This document shows, piece after piece, positions 16,197-26,737 of a DNA stretch of 64,000 bases. This stretch comes from Puniceicoccus vermicola (GTDB taxonomy: Bacteria; Verrucomicrobiota; Verrucomicrobiia; Opitutales; Puniceicoccaceae): the NCBI RefSeq assembly GCF_014230055.1, contig NZ_JACHVA010000118.1, positions 1 to 64,000 of the forward strand, in the 5' to 3' direction. The notes below the pieces were generated by a model. That model saw only the letters and a list, made by a program, of their open reading frames with translations, did no database searches and was not told the DNA's origin. The number at the start of each line of letters is the position of its first letter. Within the stretch, counting starts at the first letter, position 1. The position numbers and the translations under genes are program-made.

Positions 16197-17678
16197 TTAG
16201 GCGGTCGCCTTTTTGGCGAAGGTTACCTTCGGCTCAGCTACTTTCGGCCCGAGAAGAATCCAGGCAACGTTGATCGCAAAAGCGCAATGCCCAATCGTCA
16301 TGAGGATACCAGCGACGGACCGGGACATAAGCCAGGGAACCATGTATTGAACAATTTCCAGGAAGGGAATTTCCGGGTTGTTCATCATCATCCCCTGCAT
16401 CCAGCCTCCGATCGAGAGTCCGACAATGTAGATTCCGACACCGAGTCCGCAGGTCCAAAAGTGAATGCGGATCAACGTCGCAGACGGCCATTCCCGTTGA
16501 ATGAGGCGTGGAACCATAAAGTAAATGGAACCAAACATCACCATGGTGAAGAACGCGTACGCACCGTGGTGGGCGTGGGCAACGGTGAAGTGCGTAAAGT
16601 GGGTGACGACGTTGACTTCCGGAATGGCCATCATTGAGCCAAGAAGACTGACGGCGGTGTAGGAAACCGCCCCGAAGACAATAAACCGTAAGGTCGGACT
16701 GTTCCAGACCTGCCGAAAACATCCCGTCACCGTCATATGGTGATTCACCGCGACGACGACCACCGGAATGACCATTCCGATACTACCGACGATCCCGGCC
16801 GTCTGGAGCCAAAGGGGAATCGGGCCACCGATCAGGTGGTGAACCCCTGCCCAGTTGTAGAACAAGGCGAGTGACCAGAACCCGAGAATCGAAAGGTAAT
16901 AGCTGTGGATCGGACGGCCCAGAATTTTGGGGATCAAGTAGTAAACCGCGCCCAAACCCACGGGAGTATACCAGAGACCCAGAACGTTATGGGCGAACCA
17001 CCAATTGGTGATCGCTTGCACGGTTCCACGGGCCGGAGCAAAAAAGATGAGCATCTGCGCCACGGTGTAGATCCACGGAAACCAGAAGAGCGCCCCGAGA
17101 ATGTACCACTGGGAGACGTAGACGTGCTCCCCCTTCCGATGATGAAAGGCAAGAATACCCCAGACCCCGATCAACGCGTATGACAGGGCAAGAACCGGAG
17201 TAATGTAAGTTGGGATTTCCAACCACTCAACCGACGTCATGTCGCCAAAGAGGATGCCTCGGACGCCGATCAAGACACCGATGTTCCACATAGCTCCGGC
17301 AATGATCAGGAGACCACCGTGACGGACGGGAGCCCGGCAGAGGCGTGCCATGATCCAGAGACCCACCGCAAACACGGCATTGTTGGCCCAACCGTAGGTC
17401 ATGGCGTTCAGGTGGGCAGAACGAACACGGCCGAAGGTCAACTCCGGGATCGAGGCGAGGAAATCGGGATTGTGGAGTTTAAAGGAAGCCGCAAACCCCA
17501 GAAGGGATCCGATCAAAAGCCAGGCGACTCCACAGCAGACGAAAAATACGCCGCCGACTTTCATCGACGAGTCAATTACACTGAGGGCGACCCGCTCATC
17601 CGCCGAACGATTGCCGTAAATGCCCTTGGTTTCGGCAGCCGGCTTAGGAGGCTCAATGGTGACAGATTCGGTTGACAT
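16197..17678 (-). CDS. ccoN: Cytochrome c oxidase cbb3-type, catalytic subunit I
   Basis: A 493-aa polytopic haem-copper oxidase subunit with about 12 transmembrane helices. Haem and copper ligands are visible: [11 protein letters not shown] (low-spin haem His), [10 protein letters not shown] (CuB His), [12 protein letters not shown] (CuB His pair) and [13 protein letters not shown] (haem b3 and b His). The absence of the classical Tyr/His pair of aa3 enzymes fits the cbb3 class. It reduces O2 to water with electrons from CcoO. It lies 9 nt after the small ccoS-like gene, inside the ACIII operon, so ACIII and this oxidase probably work as one chain. Confidence 0.95.
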   Translation of the reverse strand: MSTESVTIEPPKPAAETKGIYGNRSADERVALSVIDSSMKVGGVFFVCCGVAWLLIGSLLGFAASFKLHNPDFLASIPELTFGRVRSAHLNAMTYGWANNAVFAVGLWIMARLCRAPVRHGGLLIIAGAMWNIGVLIGVRGILFGDMTSVEWLEIPTYITPVLALSYALIGVWGILAFHHRKGEHVYVSQWYILGALFWFPWIYTVAQMLIFFAPARGTVQAITNWWFAHNVLGLWYTPVGLGAVYYLIPKILGRPIHSYYLSILGFWSLALFYNWAGVHHLIGGPIPLWLQTAGIVGSIGMVIPVVVVAVNHHMTVTGCFRQVWNSPTLRFIVFGAVSYTAVSLLGSMMAIPEVNVVTHFTHFTVAHAHHGAYAFFTMVMFGSIYFMVPRLIQREWPSATLIRIHFWTCGLGVGIYIVGLSIGGWMQGMMMNNPEIPFLEIVQYMVPWLMSRSVAGILMTIGHCAFAINVAWILLGPKVAEPKVTFAKKATA

Positions 17679-17687
17679 TCAAATGGA

Positions 17688-17909
17688 CTATTTTTTTGGC
17701 GATTTTTTCGCCGAGGCTTTCTTGCCGGGAAAGGAGTCAATGACCTCCCCTTCCGGCTCTTCTTCTGTAAAAATGGATTTCGCGCTATTCTCGAAGTTGT
17801 CCAGCTGACCGTTCTTCGCCGCCCAAAAAAGGGCATACACCGCCGAGGCAAAAAGCGCGGCGGCGAGAACCAAGACGGCAATAATCAGCAGGTTGTTCCA
17901 CTCGAGCAT
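17688..17909 (-). CDS. ccoS: CcoS-like cbb3 oxidase maturation protein
   Basis: This is a 73-aa product with one transmembrane helix (LLIIAVLVLAAALFASAVYALFW region). Right after the helix comes the CcoS-type segment AAKNGQLDNFENSAKSIF, followed by an acidic then Lys/Ser-rich tail. CcoS helps insert cofactors into the cbb3 catalytic subunit. Its position directly before ccoN supports the call. The basic C-terminal tail (KKASAKKSPKK) is longer than I would expect for a minimal CcoS. Confidence 0.75.
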   Translation of the reverse strand: MLEWNNLLIIAVLVLAAALFASAVYALFWAAKNGQLDNFENSAKSIFTEEEPEGEVIDSFPGKKASAKKSPKK

Positions 17910-17910
17910 A

Positions 17911-18225
17911 CTATTCGGATTCCTTCTCGGAGGAAGATGTCCGGTACTGCTCGACCGTCAATCTCATAGCCTCCTCGACTGGGATCCGGTAGATCCCCTC
18001 ATTCGGATTCACCACTCCGTAGGAGTCGATGACCTCCGCACTGGCATTGCGAATCTCTTGGAGGTTCTGCAGGCGAGTCTCGGCCAGGACCTCGGAGATG
18101 GGCTCCGGCCGGTACGGTAGATAGGCCAGCCAGAGAATTAAGAGGAAGAGGAGGATGAACCCCACCCCGCCGATGACGGACAGGGTACGATTTCCCCAGG
18201 AAGTTTCGATTTCAGAATCACTCAT
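17911..18225 (-). CDS. Small single-span membrane protein of the ACIII operon
   Basis: The product is 104 aa from ATG 18225 (the frame extends upstream but overlaps actF). It has one transmembrane helix (residues ~18-40), then a soluble domain with a segment YGVVNPNEGIYRIPVEEAM. That IRIP-type motif (GIxRIPIxxAM) recurs in small proteins encoded next to quinol-oxidising and cytochrome-oxidase genes, so a structural or assembly role in ACIII or the oxidase is likely. Its start overlaps the actF 3' end by 8 nt and its stop is 1 nt from ccoS. Confidence 0.75.
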   Translation of the reverse strand: MSDSEIETSWGNRTLSVIGGVGFILLFLLILWLAYLPYRPEPISEVLAETRLQNLQEIRNASAEVIDSYGVVNPNEGIYRIPVEEAMRLTVEQYRTSSSEKESE

Positions 18226-19516
18226 GGCAGTGAATAGACTCGTCGATCCGCGGGTCGCGCAGCGGAATTGGACTGTTTTCGGAGAGGCTCTTGCGATAGG
18301 CCCAGAGGACAATTCCACCGAGGCCGACGATCATGGACAGATCCCAGAAGGTGATCGAGAACTGACGCACTTCGTAATTCAGGATGTTGTCAGCCGGGGC
18401 AATCTTCGTAGGCAAGATGTTGAAGTAGAGGTCTACCAAGTGGAAAACCAAAATCCAACTCGCCACAAAGAGGATTAGCTTCACCTTCACCTTGGTCTTG
18501 TAGAAGAGAAGGAAAAGGAATGGCAGGAGGAAGTGGCAGAAGATCAGGCAGAGGCCGATCCACCACCAGGAGTTGGTCGCTCCGTCCGCGTTCACGTGAC
18601 GAATCTTGTACCAGAAGGTTTCTTCCGGAATATTCGCTTGGTAGATTAGGAAATACTGCGAGAAGCTGATGTAGGCCCAGAAGACGGTAAACGCCAGCGC
18701 CATGCACCCGAGGAGGTAGTTGTGGGATTCGTTATGAATGCCCTTCAGATCTCCCCGACTCGACTGGAAAAAGAGAATGATGAGGAGGACGGCGATCGCG
18801 GAGCGCATGCATCCGGCGAAGAACCAAACCCCATACATGGTCGAGAACCAGTGGTACTCCAAGCTCATGAACCAGTTGATCGCACCGAAGGTAGCGGACA
18901 AGGCGCAGACGAAGATCCCGGCCGCGGCCAGTTTCCGCATTGCGTGAACATGACGCGCATCACCGTCACGATCCAACCCAAAGGAGTGCTTCCGCATCAT
19001 CGAAGCGAAAAAGAGGAACGCTCCAAAGAAGATGAAGGCCTGCAGGGTAAACGAGAACCGGTTCAAGAAAGCCGACTTCGACTCATAGAGAACGTCTTGC
19101 GCCACCGTGTGCCCGGAAGGAAGCATGTGGTCAGGGTTCATCCACTTCCAGAGGATGCCGGGGTCTGAATAGAACCAGGTAATCATCAGGAGCGGGAGGA
19201 AGATAATCGCGACCCATTTAAGCCCCCCTAAAAGGTGCTCCAACTGCCGACGGGCAATGACGGACCAACCTGCATCAAAAAGATGAAAAAGCAGGACCAT
19301 GAAGAGCGACCCGAGAAGGATCGAAAGCCAGAAAGCCACGCCGATCAGCCAGCTCAACACTGGGCGGGCGTCGTGATTGACGAGACCGAGAATCAACCCG
19401 ATCAAGGCGAGGCCCATTCCGGCCAACCCGATTACCAGGAAGACCATCTGAAGCGGCCACTTGCTGCCCTCTCCGGCCATCGTGCCGGAATATGTCTTGG
19501 TGGTTGCCTCACTCAT
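18218..19516 (-). CDS. actF: Alternative complex III subunit ActF (quinol:cytochrome c oxidoreductase membrane subunit)
   Basis: A 432-aa polytopic protein with about 10 transmembrane helices. It resembles the NrfD/PsrC-like ActF family: FHLFDAGWSVIARRQLEHL and TFGAINWFMSLEYHWFSTMYG are family-like segments. With ActC it forms the membrane part that binds quinol. The start overlaps the actE stop as ATGA. Three conserved-looking His residues in the FHLFDAGW and SLEYHWF segments are candidates for function. Confidence 0.9.
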   Translation of the reverse strand: MSEATTKTYSGTMAGEGSKWPLQMVFLVIGLAGMGLALIGLILGLVNHDARPVLSWLIGVAFWLSILLGSLFMVLLFHLFDAGWSVIARRQLEHLLGGLKWVAIIFLPLLMITWFYSDPGILWKWMNPDHMLPSGHTVAQDVLYESKSAFLNRFSFTLQAFIFFGAFLFFASMMRKHSFGLDRDGDARHVHAMRKLAAAGIFVCALSATFGAINWFMSLEYHWFSTMYGVWFFAGCMRSAIAVLLIILFFQSSRGDLKGIHNESHNYLLGCMALAFTVFWAYISFSQYFLIYQANIPEETFWYKIRHVNADGATNSWWWIGLCLIFCHFLLPFLFLLFYKTKVKVKLILFVASWILVFHLVDLYFNILPTKIAPADNILNYEVRQFSITFWDLSMIVGLGGIVLWAYRKSLSENSPIPLRDPRIDESIHCHE

Positions 19517-20166
19517 AGTCCCAACTCCTTTCTTTTGTCAGCAGGAACATCTTCGATTGAGGCGCTCTGAGAGAGCTGCAGTGCACGAACATAAAGAATA
19601 ATGGCCCAACGTTCTTCGGGCGTTATTTTCTCACCGTAGCCAAACATGGTATTTTTCCCGTTGGTGATGGTGTTAAAAATCTGGCCCGCAGGCATTTCGT
19701 GATAATTCTGCTGCAGGAGGTTGGCCGGAATCACCCCGTATTTCGAAGTGATGCCCTTGCCGTTTCCAACAGCACCGTGGCAGACCTTGCAGAAAATATC
19801 ATATTTCTGACGTCCCAGTTCCATCGTCGCATTATCGACGTCGATCGGAAACTCAGTGGCCCAAGATCCATCCTCGTTCTTCCCTTCGTAGAAAACGGTC
19901 GAGTCGGAAAAGTCTTCAGCGAAATCGGCGCTGAAGGTCTCTTTGACCTCCCAGCCCTGGCCGCGAATCACGGCACCCGCTGGCTTCGGACGGTCGTTCA
20001 TGCGATCTTGGAAATAATGGTTGGTCGCCTGCGGCTTGTACCGCGGCTGATTATCCATGTCCGGAAAAATCATCCAAGGAGTCTTTTCACTCTTATCCCC
20101 ACGGAATCCGAGGATGGCGACGACCGCGATGACAACGGCGATATAAATGGCGAAAAAGTAACGCAT
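19513..20166 (-). CDS. actE: Alternative complex III subunit ActE (monoheme cytochrome c)
   Basis: This 217-aa protein has an N-terminal transmembrane anchor (not a lipobox), a linker with MDNQPRYKPQATNHYFQDR, and one haem c site CKVCHGAVGNGKG. The downstream MPAGQIFNTITNGKNTM region supplies Met ligands. A good ribosome site (GGAGG, about 9 nt upstream of ATG) is present. It takes electrons from ActA/ActB and is the natural donor to the oxidase or to a soluble cytochrome. Confidence 0.92.
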   Translation of the reverse strand: MRYFFAIYIAVVIAVVAILGFRGDKSEKTPWMIFPDMDNQPRYKPQATNHYFQDRMNDRPKPAGAVIRGQGWEVKETFSADFAEDFSDSTVFYEGKNEDGSWATEFPIDVDNATMELGRQKYDIFCKVCHGAVGNGKGITSKYGVIPANLLQQNYHEMPAGQIFNTITNGKNTMFGYGEKITPEERWAIILYVRALQLSQSASIEDVPADKRKELGL

Positions 20167-20171
20167 CGTGA

Positions 20172-20716
20172 TCAGTCCTCCGCCTTAATGATGTTGATGT
20201 CCTCGCCACCGGCTTCTGTCAGGACCGATCGCACCTTCTCTTCATCGAAGGTGGGATCCGTCGACTCGATGACGATCATAAAACTGTCGTCGGAGGTTTT
20301 CAAAAACGGTTCGTAGTCGAAAAGCGGGTGGTGATGCCGCGGAAGACGGTTCAGAATAAACATGCCCCCGAGGGTTCCGAAGGCCGCGAGCAAAATGGTC
20401 AATTCGTAAAAGATCGGAAACGGGAAGACCGGACTGAAGTACGGTTTTCCGCCCACGATCAGTGGGTAATTGAAATTCATGTAGGAGACGATCGAGAGCC
20501 CCGTAAGAAATCCAGTCATCCCCCCGAGGAAGGTGAAAATAGGCACCTTCGAGCGCTTTAGGCCCATGGCGTGGTGGATGCCGTGGATCGGGAAAGGTGT
20601 GTAAGAATCCCAGCGGGTATAACCGGCATCCCTCACCTTTTCACAGGCGTGGTAAACATCGGGTGCGGTCCGGAAGGTCGCCGCGATGCCAAAGATGTTT
20701 TTATCTTTAACGGACA

Positions 20717-20717
<1 letters not shown>
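20172..20717 (-). CDS. actD: Alternative complex III subunit ActD (DUF3341)
   Basis: This is a 181-aa protein with two central transmembrane helices and the DUF3341 pattern: [38 protein letters not shown] near the N-terminus (positions ~10-50). It begins at ATG 20717, which shares one base with the actC stop (TGATG). An upstream TTG at 20720 is the alternative. ActD is a structural membrane-associated subunit of ACIII. Confidence 0.92.
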
Positions 20718-22171
<1,454 letters not shown>

Positions 22172-22199
22172 GTCGGGTCAAATACTCTTCCGTTGATTG

Positions 22200-25100
22200 T
22201 CAATGGGCGGATGATTCTCCGTGATTGGAGTGTTCAGATTTTCCTGAGGTTGGCTCTGCGTGTTCCGCGCCATGGCCGTGCTCGTCTACGTGGCTGTCAT
22301 GGCCATGTCCTTCCCCGTGCTCGCCGTGTCCGGAACCATGCCCGAAACGCTCTTCGTAATTTTGACGTCCGAAGGGCTGGTCGTAGCGATACTTCTTCGG
22401 CATCGAAGGGTTCGGATTGCGAAGCTTCGCCAGATAGGTGGTCCGAGGACGGGTGTTCAAGTAGCCCAAGACGGAATAGTCGCGCGGAGATTGCTTCCAC
22501 TTGTAGACTTCGGATTCCGTATCGGTGATGTCGCCGAAGGAGATGGCGTCGGCGGCACAAACCTGCTGGCAAGCCACTTTGATGGTGCCATCGGGAACCT
22601 TGATATCGGCAGAGTCTTTGGCTTTGACCTTTTGGTTGATCTTGGCCGATTCAATCCGCTGCACGCAGTAGGTGCACTTCTCCATGACGCCACGCATACG
22701 CACGGTCACGTCGGGATTCTTCTGCATCTTGATCGGTTTTGCCGGCCCAGAGGGTCCAAGAGGCCCTTCGTAGAAATGTCCGTCGGAACGTTTATTCCAA
22801 TCGAAGAAGTTAAAGCGGCGCACCTTATACGGGCAATTGTTCGCGCAATAACGGGTTCCCACGCAACGGTTGTAGGCCATCACGTTCAAGCCCTGTTCAT
22901 CGTGAACCGTGGCGTTGACCGGGCAAACCGTCTCACAGGGAGCCAGTTCACAGTGGTTACAAGCCATGCCCTGGAATGCGACTTGGACTTCTTCCGGTAT
23001 CCCGGATTCATCCTTCTCCTGAGAGGCAAAGTAGCGGTCGAGGCGAATCCAGTGCATCTCGCGCCCGCGGAGGACCTGGTCCTTACCGACGATCGGGATG
23101 TTGTTTTCACTCTGACAGGCGACGACGCACGAGTTACACCCTGTGCAAAGGTTCAAGTCGATCGCCATTCCCCATTGCTGCGGAGCGGTGAACTCCGGAG
23201 TCTTGTAGAGGGATCCCCCCTTGGGAATCTCGGTCACCTTTTGCTGGAGAGGCATGTCCTTCGCATTCCCGTAGATGGGAGGCGAGTGCGATTCCATCCC
23301 CATTTTGGAAACGAAGTCCGGAGATTCGGCAAATTCTTCAACGGTGCCTTCCCGCATGAGCGCGCGGCCTTCCATCGACCAGTGCTCTTGGGTGTTTGCC
23401 AGCGGATAGACTTCGTCCGTAACTTGGAGGCTCGCTCCAGTCGTCGACCAGCGATTGGTCGAAGGCATCGCCGGATAGGCGTTAAAACCAACGCCCTGCC
23501 CTACGGGACCGCTGATGTCACGGCCGAAACCAACCGGAACAACGACCGTATAGTTCGCCAGACCGGGAAGAACGTGGATCGGTCCACGTAGTTCGGTGCC
23601 ATTGACGGAAAGGACTCCCACCAAGGCCTGCTCCTTGCCCCGCTTAAACTGAGCGGTATTGCGCTGAAGCTGACCGGTCTCGGTCATCACGTTCGGGTCT
23701 TGAAAAATTTCCAGTCCGCTCTCTTCCTGCAGCTCCTTGGCCAATCGAGGGCTGATGAGGATCGCATTGTCCCAAGTCAGCTTGGTCATTGAGTCCGGAC
23801 ACTCCATCATCCAGCCGTTGTTGGCGTAACGACCGTCGAGAGTGTGACTGCTCGGGGTGAAGAGAACTTCGAGGTTCTTCGCGGAAACGACGCCGGGTGC
23901 TGGAGCCGGATTCGCGTTTAGGGCTGCGATGACTCCGCCGCCCGCCACAGATGGCTTGATCTCATCATAGCCGCTCTCGGGAAGAACTCCTACCGCCAAG
24001 AAGGTGGCAAAGCCCGCGCCCCCGTTGCCGGAGCGTTTGGCATAGGTCGCCTGCACGATGGCATAAGGGTCGGTCTCGGTCTTCCCACAAAGGCTGGCGA
24101 GAATTTCGATTTCGCTGAAGGAGTCCATCAGCGGTTCGATCATCGGCTGAACCGGAACGAGGGTGCCATCCCGCGTTTCCCCGTCGCTCCAAGTCTCGAG
24201 ATAATGAGGGACGAGAAGGTGGGTTCCGGTCGAGGCCGAGGTCTCATCGTTCCAGTAACCGAAACGAACGACTTCACCCGCCTGCTGCTGCACCAACGGC
24301 CAATTGAGGTCGGCCGGGGCATTATAGACGGGATTTCCGCCGAGGATGAAAAGAGTATCAACCTTACCGGCCTTCAGTTCCTTCGCCAGATCCTGGATGG
24401 AAACGGCTTGGGACGCAGGAAGTTTCAGCAAGCGCTGCGTATTTCCTGGAGCGCCGAGCAACTCATTAATGAAGAAGGCGATCCACTGTACCCGCTCCTC
24501 CGCTCCCGGAGAAACGACCAAGACCGATTCGCCCTGGTGATCATAAAGATCTTTGGCGCAAGCGTTCACCCAATCGAGCGGAACCGAATCGTCGACTGGC
24601 ATCCCTCGAACGAGGCCTGCGATGTCTCCATTCCCTTCGGCTCCCAAACTCAGAAGTTCCTGAGCCAAGGCGATGAGGAAAGCTTCATGCTGTGAAGCGG
24701 AAAGACGGAGACGGTGGTCGGCGGCGGCACCGCTCAGGCTAAAGTCACCTTCGACCACATAGAGGCGGTTCATCTGGTCGGCCTTCTTCGGATCGTCAAC
24801 CTTGCGAGCTCGGCTGAAGGATCGGGTGGCCTCCGTGGAACCTGGATCCGTTCCCATGAAGTCGCTTCCTACGGACAGCACGCGACTGGCTTTCGAGTAA
24901 TCGTTGATCACCCGGACCGGCTCCCCCCAATAGGTTTCGGAGGCACGATCAGCGGCAGAATAGTCGAGCGGCTCATACTCAGACCAAATGGCCTTCGGGA
25001 ATTTTTTCTTCAGGTCCGCAACAAGGGCACGACGGCTGGGCGAAGTGCTATGCTCGGCCAAGAAGGCAAATCCCGCTCCTTGAGTGCTGGCCATTTGACC

Positions 25101-25631
25101 CGACCAGTTTGCCAGCAAATCCTTCACGGCGGCACGGTCGAGGCTCTTGGGCCCGCGGACATTCCGCTTGGCGCGGGATGGATCGTAGAGATCCAGAACA
25201 CTGGCCTGCGTAAAGCTGTCGGTCGCTCCCCCGCCTGCGAGGTAGCTCGGGTTCCCTTCAATCTTGGTCGGACGGGCCTGGTGCGTCTCGACCACGACCG
25301 GTACGTTTTCCCAAGGTGTTGGGTGGGATGAAGAGTAGAACTGAGGCACGCCCGGAATGATGTTTTCCGGCTGCTGCACGTAGGGAAGGATCTCGTGCTT
25401 CGGACGACGGCACCCCGTCAATCCGACTCCCGCCAACCCGAAGGAGGCGGCCATGATCTTCATGAAATGGCGACGATTGAATCCCTGCAGCTCCGAAGCC
25501 CCTTGAGGGAATTCCCGTTCGGCCCATTCCTGAAATGCCGGAGTGTCCGCGAGATCATCGAGGCTCTTCCAGTAGCGAGAACCAGTCTTGCCCTCCAGGG
25601 CGTTGAATTCGTTATCCATCTCCTCCTTCAT
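22200..25631 (-). CDS. actB: Alternative complex III subunit ActB (molybdopterin-like plus iron-sulfur domain)
   Basis: The product is about 1,143 aa. A short N-terminal domain precedes a Tat-like RRHFMK motif near residue 55, followed by a lipobox-like LTGC. A molybdopterin-oxidoreductase-like domain (~120-760) lacks an obvious cofactor Cys. The C-terminal ferredoxin-like half has the cluster motifs CTGCNSCVVAC, CNHCELAPCETVC, CVGTRYCANNC and CTYCVQRI with a later Cys. The C-terminus is a His-rich tail (about 45 residues with ~14 His). The start at ATG 25631 overlaps the actA stop as ATGA; ATG 25619 is an alternative. The subunit relays electrons within ACIII. Confidence 0.93.
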   Translation of the reverse strand: MKEEMDNEFNALEGKTGSRYWKSLDDLADTPAFQEWAEREFPQGASELQGFNRRHFMKIMAASFGLAGVGLTGCRRPKHEILPYVQQPENIIPGVPQFYSSSHPTPWENVPVVVETHQARPTKIEGNPSYLAGGGATDSFTQASVLDLYDPSRAKRNVRGPKSLDRAAVKDLLANWSGQMASTQGAGFAFLAEHSTSPSRRALVADLKKKFPKAIWSEYEPLDYSAADRASETYWGEPVRVINDYSKASRVLSVGSDFMGTDPGSTEATRSFSRARKVDDPKKADQMNRLYVVEGDFSLSGAAADHRLRLSASQHEAFLIALAQELLSLGAEGNGDIAGLVRGMPVDDSVPLDWVNACAKDLYDHQGESVLVVSPGAEERVQWIAFFINELLGAPGNTQRLLKLPASQAVSIQDLAKELKAGKVDTLFILGGNPVYNAPADLNWPLVQQQAGEVVRFGYWNDETSASTGTHLLVPHYLETWSDGETRDGTLVPVQPMIEPLMDSFSEIEILASLCGKTETDPYAIVQATYAKRSGNGGAGFATFLAVGVLPESGYDEIKPSVAGGGVIAALNANPAPAPGVVSAKNLEVLFTPSSHTLDGRYANNGWMMECPDSMTKLTWDNAILISPRLAKELQEESGLEIFQDPNVMTETGQLQRNTAQFKRGKEQALVGVLSVNGTELRGPIHVLPGLANYTVVVPVGFGRDISGPVGQGVGFNAYPAMPSTNRWSTTGASLQVTDEVYPLANTQEHWSMEGRALMREGTVEEFAESPDFVSKMGMESHSPPIYGNAKDMPLQQKVTEIPKGGSLYKTPEFTAPQQWGMAIDLNLCTGCNSCVVACQSENNIPIVGKDQVLRGREMHWIRLDRYFASQEKDESGIPEEVQVAFQGMACNHCELAPCETVCPVNATVHDEQGLNVMAYNRCVGTRYCANNCPYKVRRFNFFDWNKRSDGHFYEGPLGPSGPAKPIKMQKNPDVTVRMRGVMEKCTYCVQRIESAKINQKVKAKDSADIKVPDGTIKVACQQVCAADAISFGDITDTESEVYKWKQSPRDYSVLGYLNTRPRTTYLAKLRNPNPSMPKKYRYDQPFGRQNYEERFGHGSGHGEHGEGHGHDSHVDEHGHGAEHAEPTSGKSEHSNHGESSAH

Positions 25632-26281
25632 CGGTGGCAACCAGAGCAGGACTCCGGTGGGTTGACTTTCCAGTGCTGAACGAGCTCCTCACCCATTTCC
25701 AGCTGAGCCTTTTCCGACTCGGGCTTCCAGGTGAGGTCGTAAACTTTGTCCAAGGGGCGAATGTGCTTCTCCGGATTGCGGTGACAATCCAAGCAGAAGG
25801 CCATCGAAAGTGGCTTGGCGTGGTATACCGTTTCCATTTCGTTGACCTGTCCGTGACACTCCACGCAGCTGACTCCGCGATTCACGTGCACGGAGTGGTT
25901 GAAAAATACGTAATCCGGAGTCTTGTGAACGCGAACCCAGGGGATCGGCTCACCGTTCGCATAACTATCACGCACGGGCTGCAATGCCGGAGAATCCGTC
26001 TGCACCATGCTGTGGCAGGCCATGCAGGTGTTCGTCGCCGGCACGTTCGAGTGCTCGGAGCGATCGACAAAAGTGTGGCAGTAACGGCAATCCATCCCCA
26101 ATTGGGAGACGTGAATGTCGTGGCTGAATGCCACCGGCTGCACCGGCTCGTATCCAACCCGCGCCCACTTCGGCGTCATGTAATAGTAGATACCAGAGAT
26201 GATCCCACCGACCACTAGCAATAGGCAGCCAATGATTCGGAGTGGGGCTCGGTTTATCCAGGAGGGGAAGACGTTAGCCAT
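25628..26281 (-). CDS. actA: Alternative complex III subunit ActA (pentahaem cytochrome c)
   Basis: A 217-aa protein with one N-terminal transmembrane helix and five haem c sites: CRYCH, CMACH, CVECH, CLDCH and CSGCH. That is the count expected for ActA. Spare His residues (FSHDIH, FNHSVHVNRG) can serve as distal ligands. It passes electrons from the ActB iron-sulfur chain toward ActE and the oxidase. It lies 6 nt downstream of a small secreted-peptide gene and starts the actABCDEF run. Confidence 0.95.
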   Translation of the reverse strand: MANVFPSWINRAPLRIIGCLLLVVGGIISGIYYYMTPKWARVGYEPVQPVAFSHDIHVSQLGMDCRYCHTFVDRSEHSNVPATNTCMACHSMVQTDSPALQPVRDSYANGEPIPWVRVHKTPDYVFFNHSVHVNRGVSCVECHGQVNEMETVYHAKPLSMAFCLDCHRNPEKHIRPLDKVYDLTWKPESEKAQLEMGEELVQHWKVNPPESCSGCHR

Positions 26282-26287
26282 GAGATT

Positions 26288-26464
26288 CTACTGGAAATCC
26301 CCTTCCGGGCGCTGGACCTGGCGTGGTGCCGGGCGAAAGTGAGCGTTGGTGGCAGGATTCGACACCGAACCGTTCTCCGGCCGTGCCGAAGCCCCGGTAC
26401 GGGTGAAGAGCAAGACTGCGCCTATGCCGGCTGCCAAGCGTCCTAAAAAGGATGACCGTTTCAA
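26288..26464 (-). CDS. 58-aa secreted small protein leading the ACIII operon
   Basis: A 59-codon frame from TTG 26464 to TAG 26288 gives a 58-aa product. It has a positive N-terminus (KRSSFLGR), a hydrophobic core (LAAGIGAVLLF), a likely cleavage after TGASA, and a polar, Pro/Arg/Asn-rich tail ending GDFQ. It ends 6 nt before actA. The coherent signal peptide, matched frame and tight spacing argue for a real gene rather than leader noise. The start is TTG and the ribosome site is weak, so it may be under-predicted by gene finders. Confidence 0.55.
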   Translation of the reverse strand: MKRSSFLGRLAAGIGAVLLFTRTGASARPENGSVSNPATNAHFRPAPRQVQRPEGDFQ

Positions 26465-26731
26465 TTCTCGGAGATCTCAGGTTGATAAATAAAAGTGCGA
26501 AAGCCCTCCTCAGGAATGATGGAGGGCATAAAGGAAACTACTAAAAAACGTTAGAGGCCCGTTTTCTCCCCAAGCAACCCTTTTGTTCAAAGATCTTTGA
26601 AAAAACTTGCTACTGAGATTCAGTCTTATTAATAAAGAGGCTGCGAGAAATCGGAGAAGGCTTTTCACGGGTCTGGAAGCTAGCAAGTCGGATGCCATCC
26701 GACAACCTCTCAAAAAAGATTAGTATTTCTG
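26465..26731. promoter_or_regulatory. Promoter region of the ACIII-cbb3 operon with two hairpins
   Basis: This 267-nt gap separates the respiratory operon from imuB. It has a stem-loop at 26503-26527 (GCCCTCC/GGAGGGC, 11-nt loop) about 40 nt upstream of the small peptide start. A near-perfect palindrome lies at 26687-26703 (GTCGGAT/ATCCGAC, 3-nt loop). AT-rich sequence around 26580-26640 is a plausible promoter. A weak minus-strand frame at 26510-26713 has no convincing features. No specific factor can be named. Confidence 0.45.
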
Positions 26732-26737
26732 CTAATC
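26712..26737 (-). terminator. Rho-independent terminator of imuB
   Basis: On the minus strand the end of imuB folds as GATTAG, 8-nt loop, CTAATC, followed by six T residues (plus-strand A-run 26712-26717). The upstream arm overlaps the imuB stop codon. The stem is only 6 bp and AT-rich, so termination may be partial. Confidence 0.55.

Noticed and set aside
22260-23591. Plus-strand frame of 443 codons opposite actB
   Set aside because: It is a shadow of the GC-rich actB coding strand; the product is low-complexity and lacks any domain or signal.
26510-26713. 67-codon minus-strand frame between actA and imuB
   Set aside because: It overlaps hairpins and a palindrome and has a basic, low-complexity product with no signal or start context.
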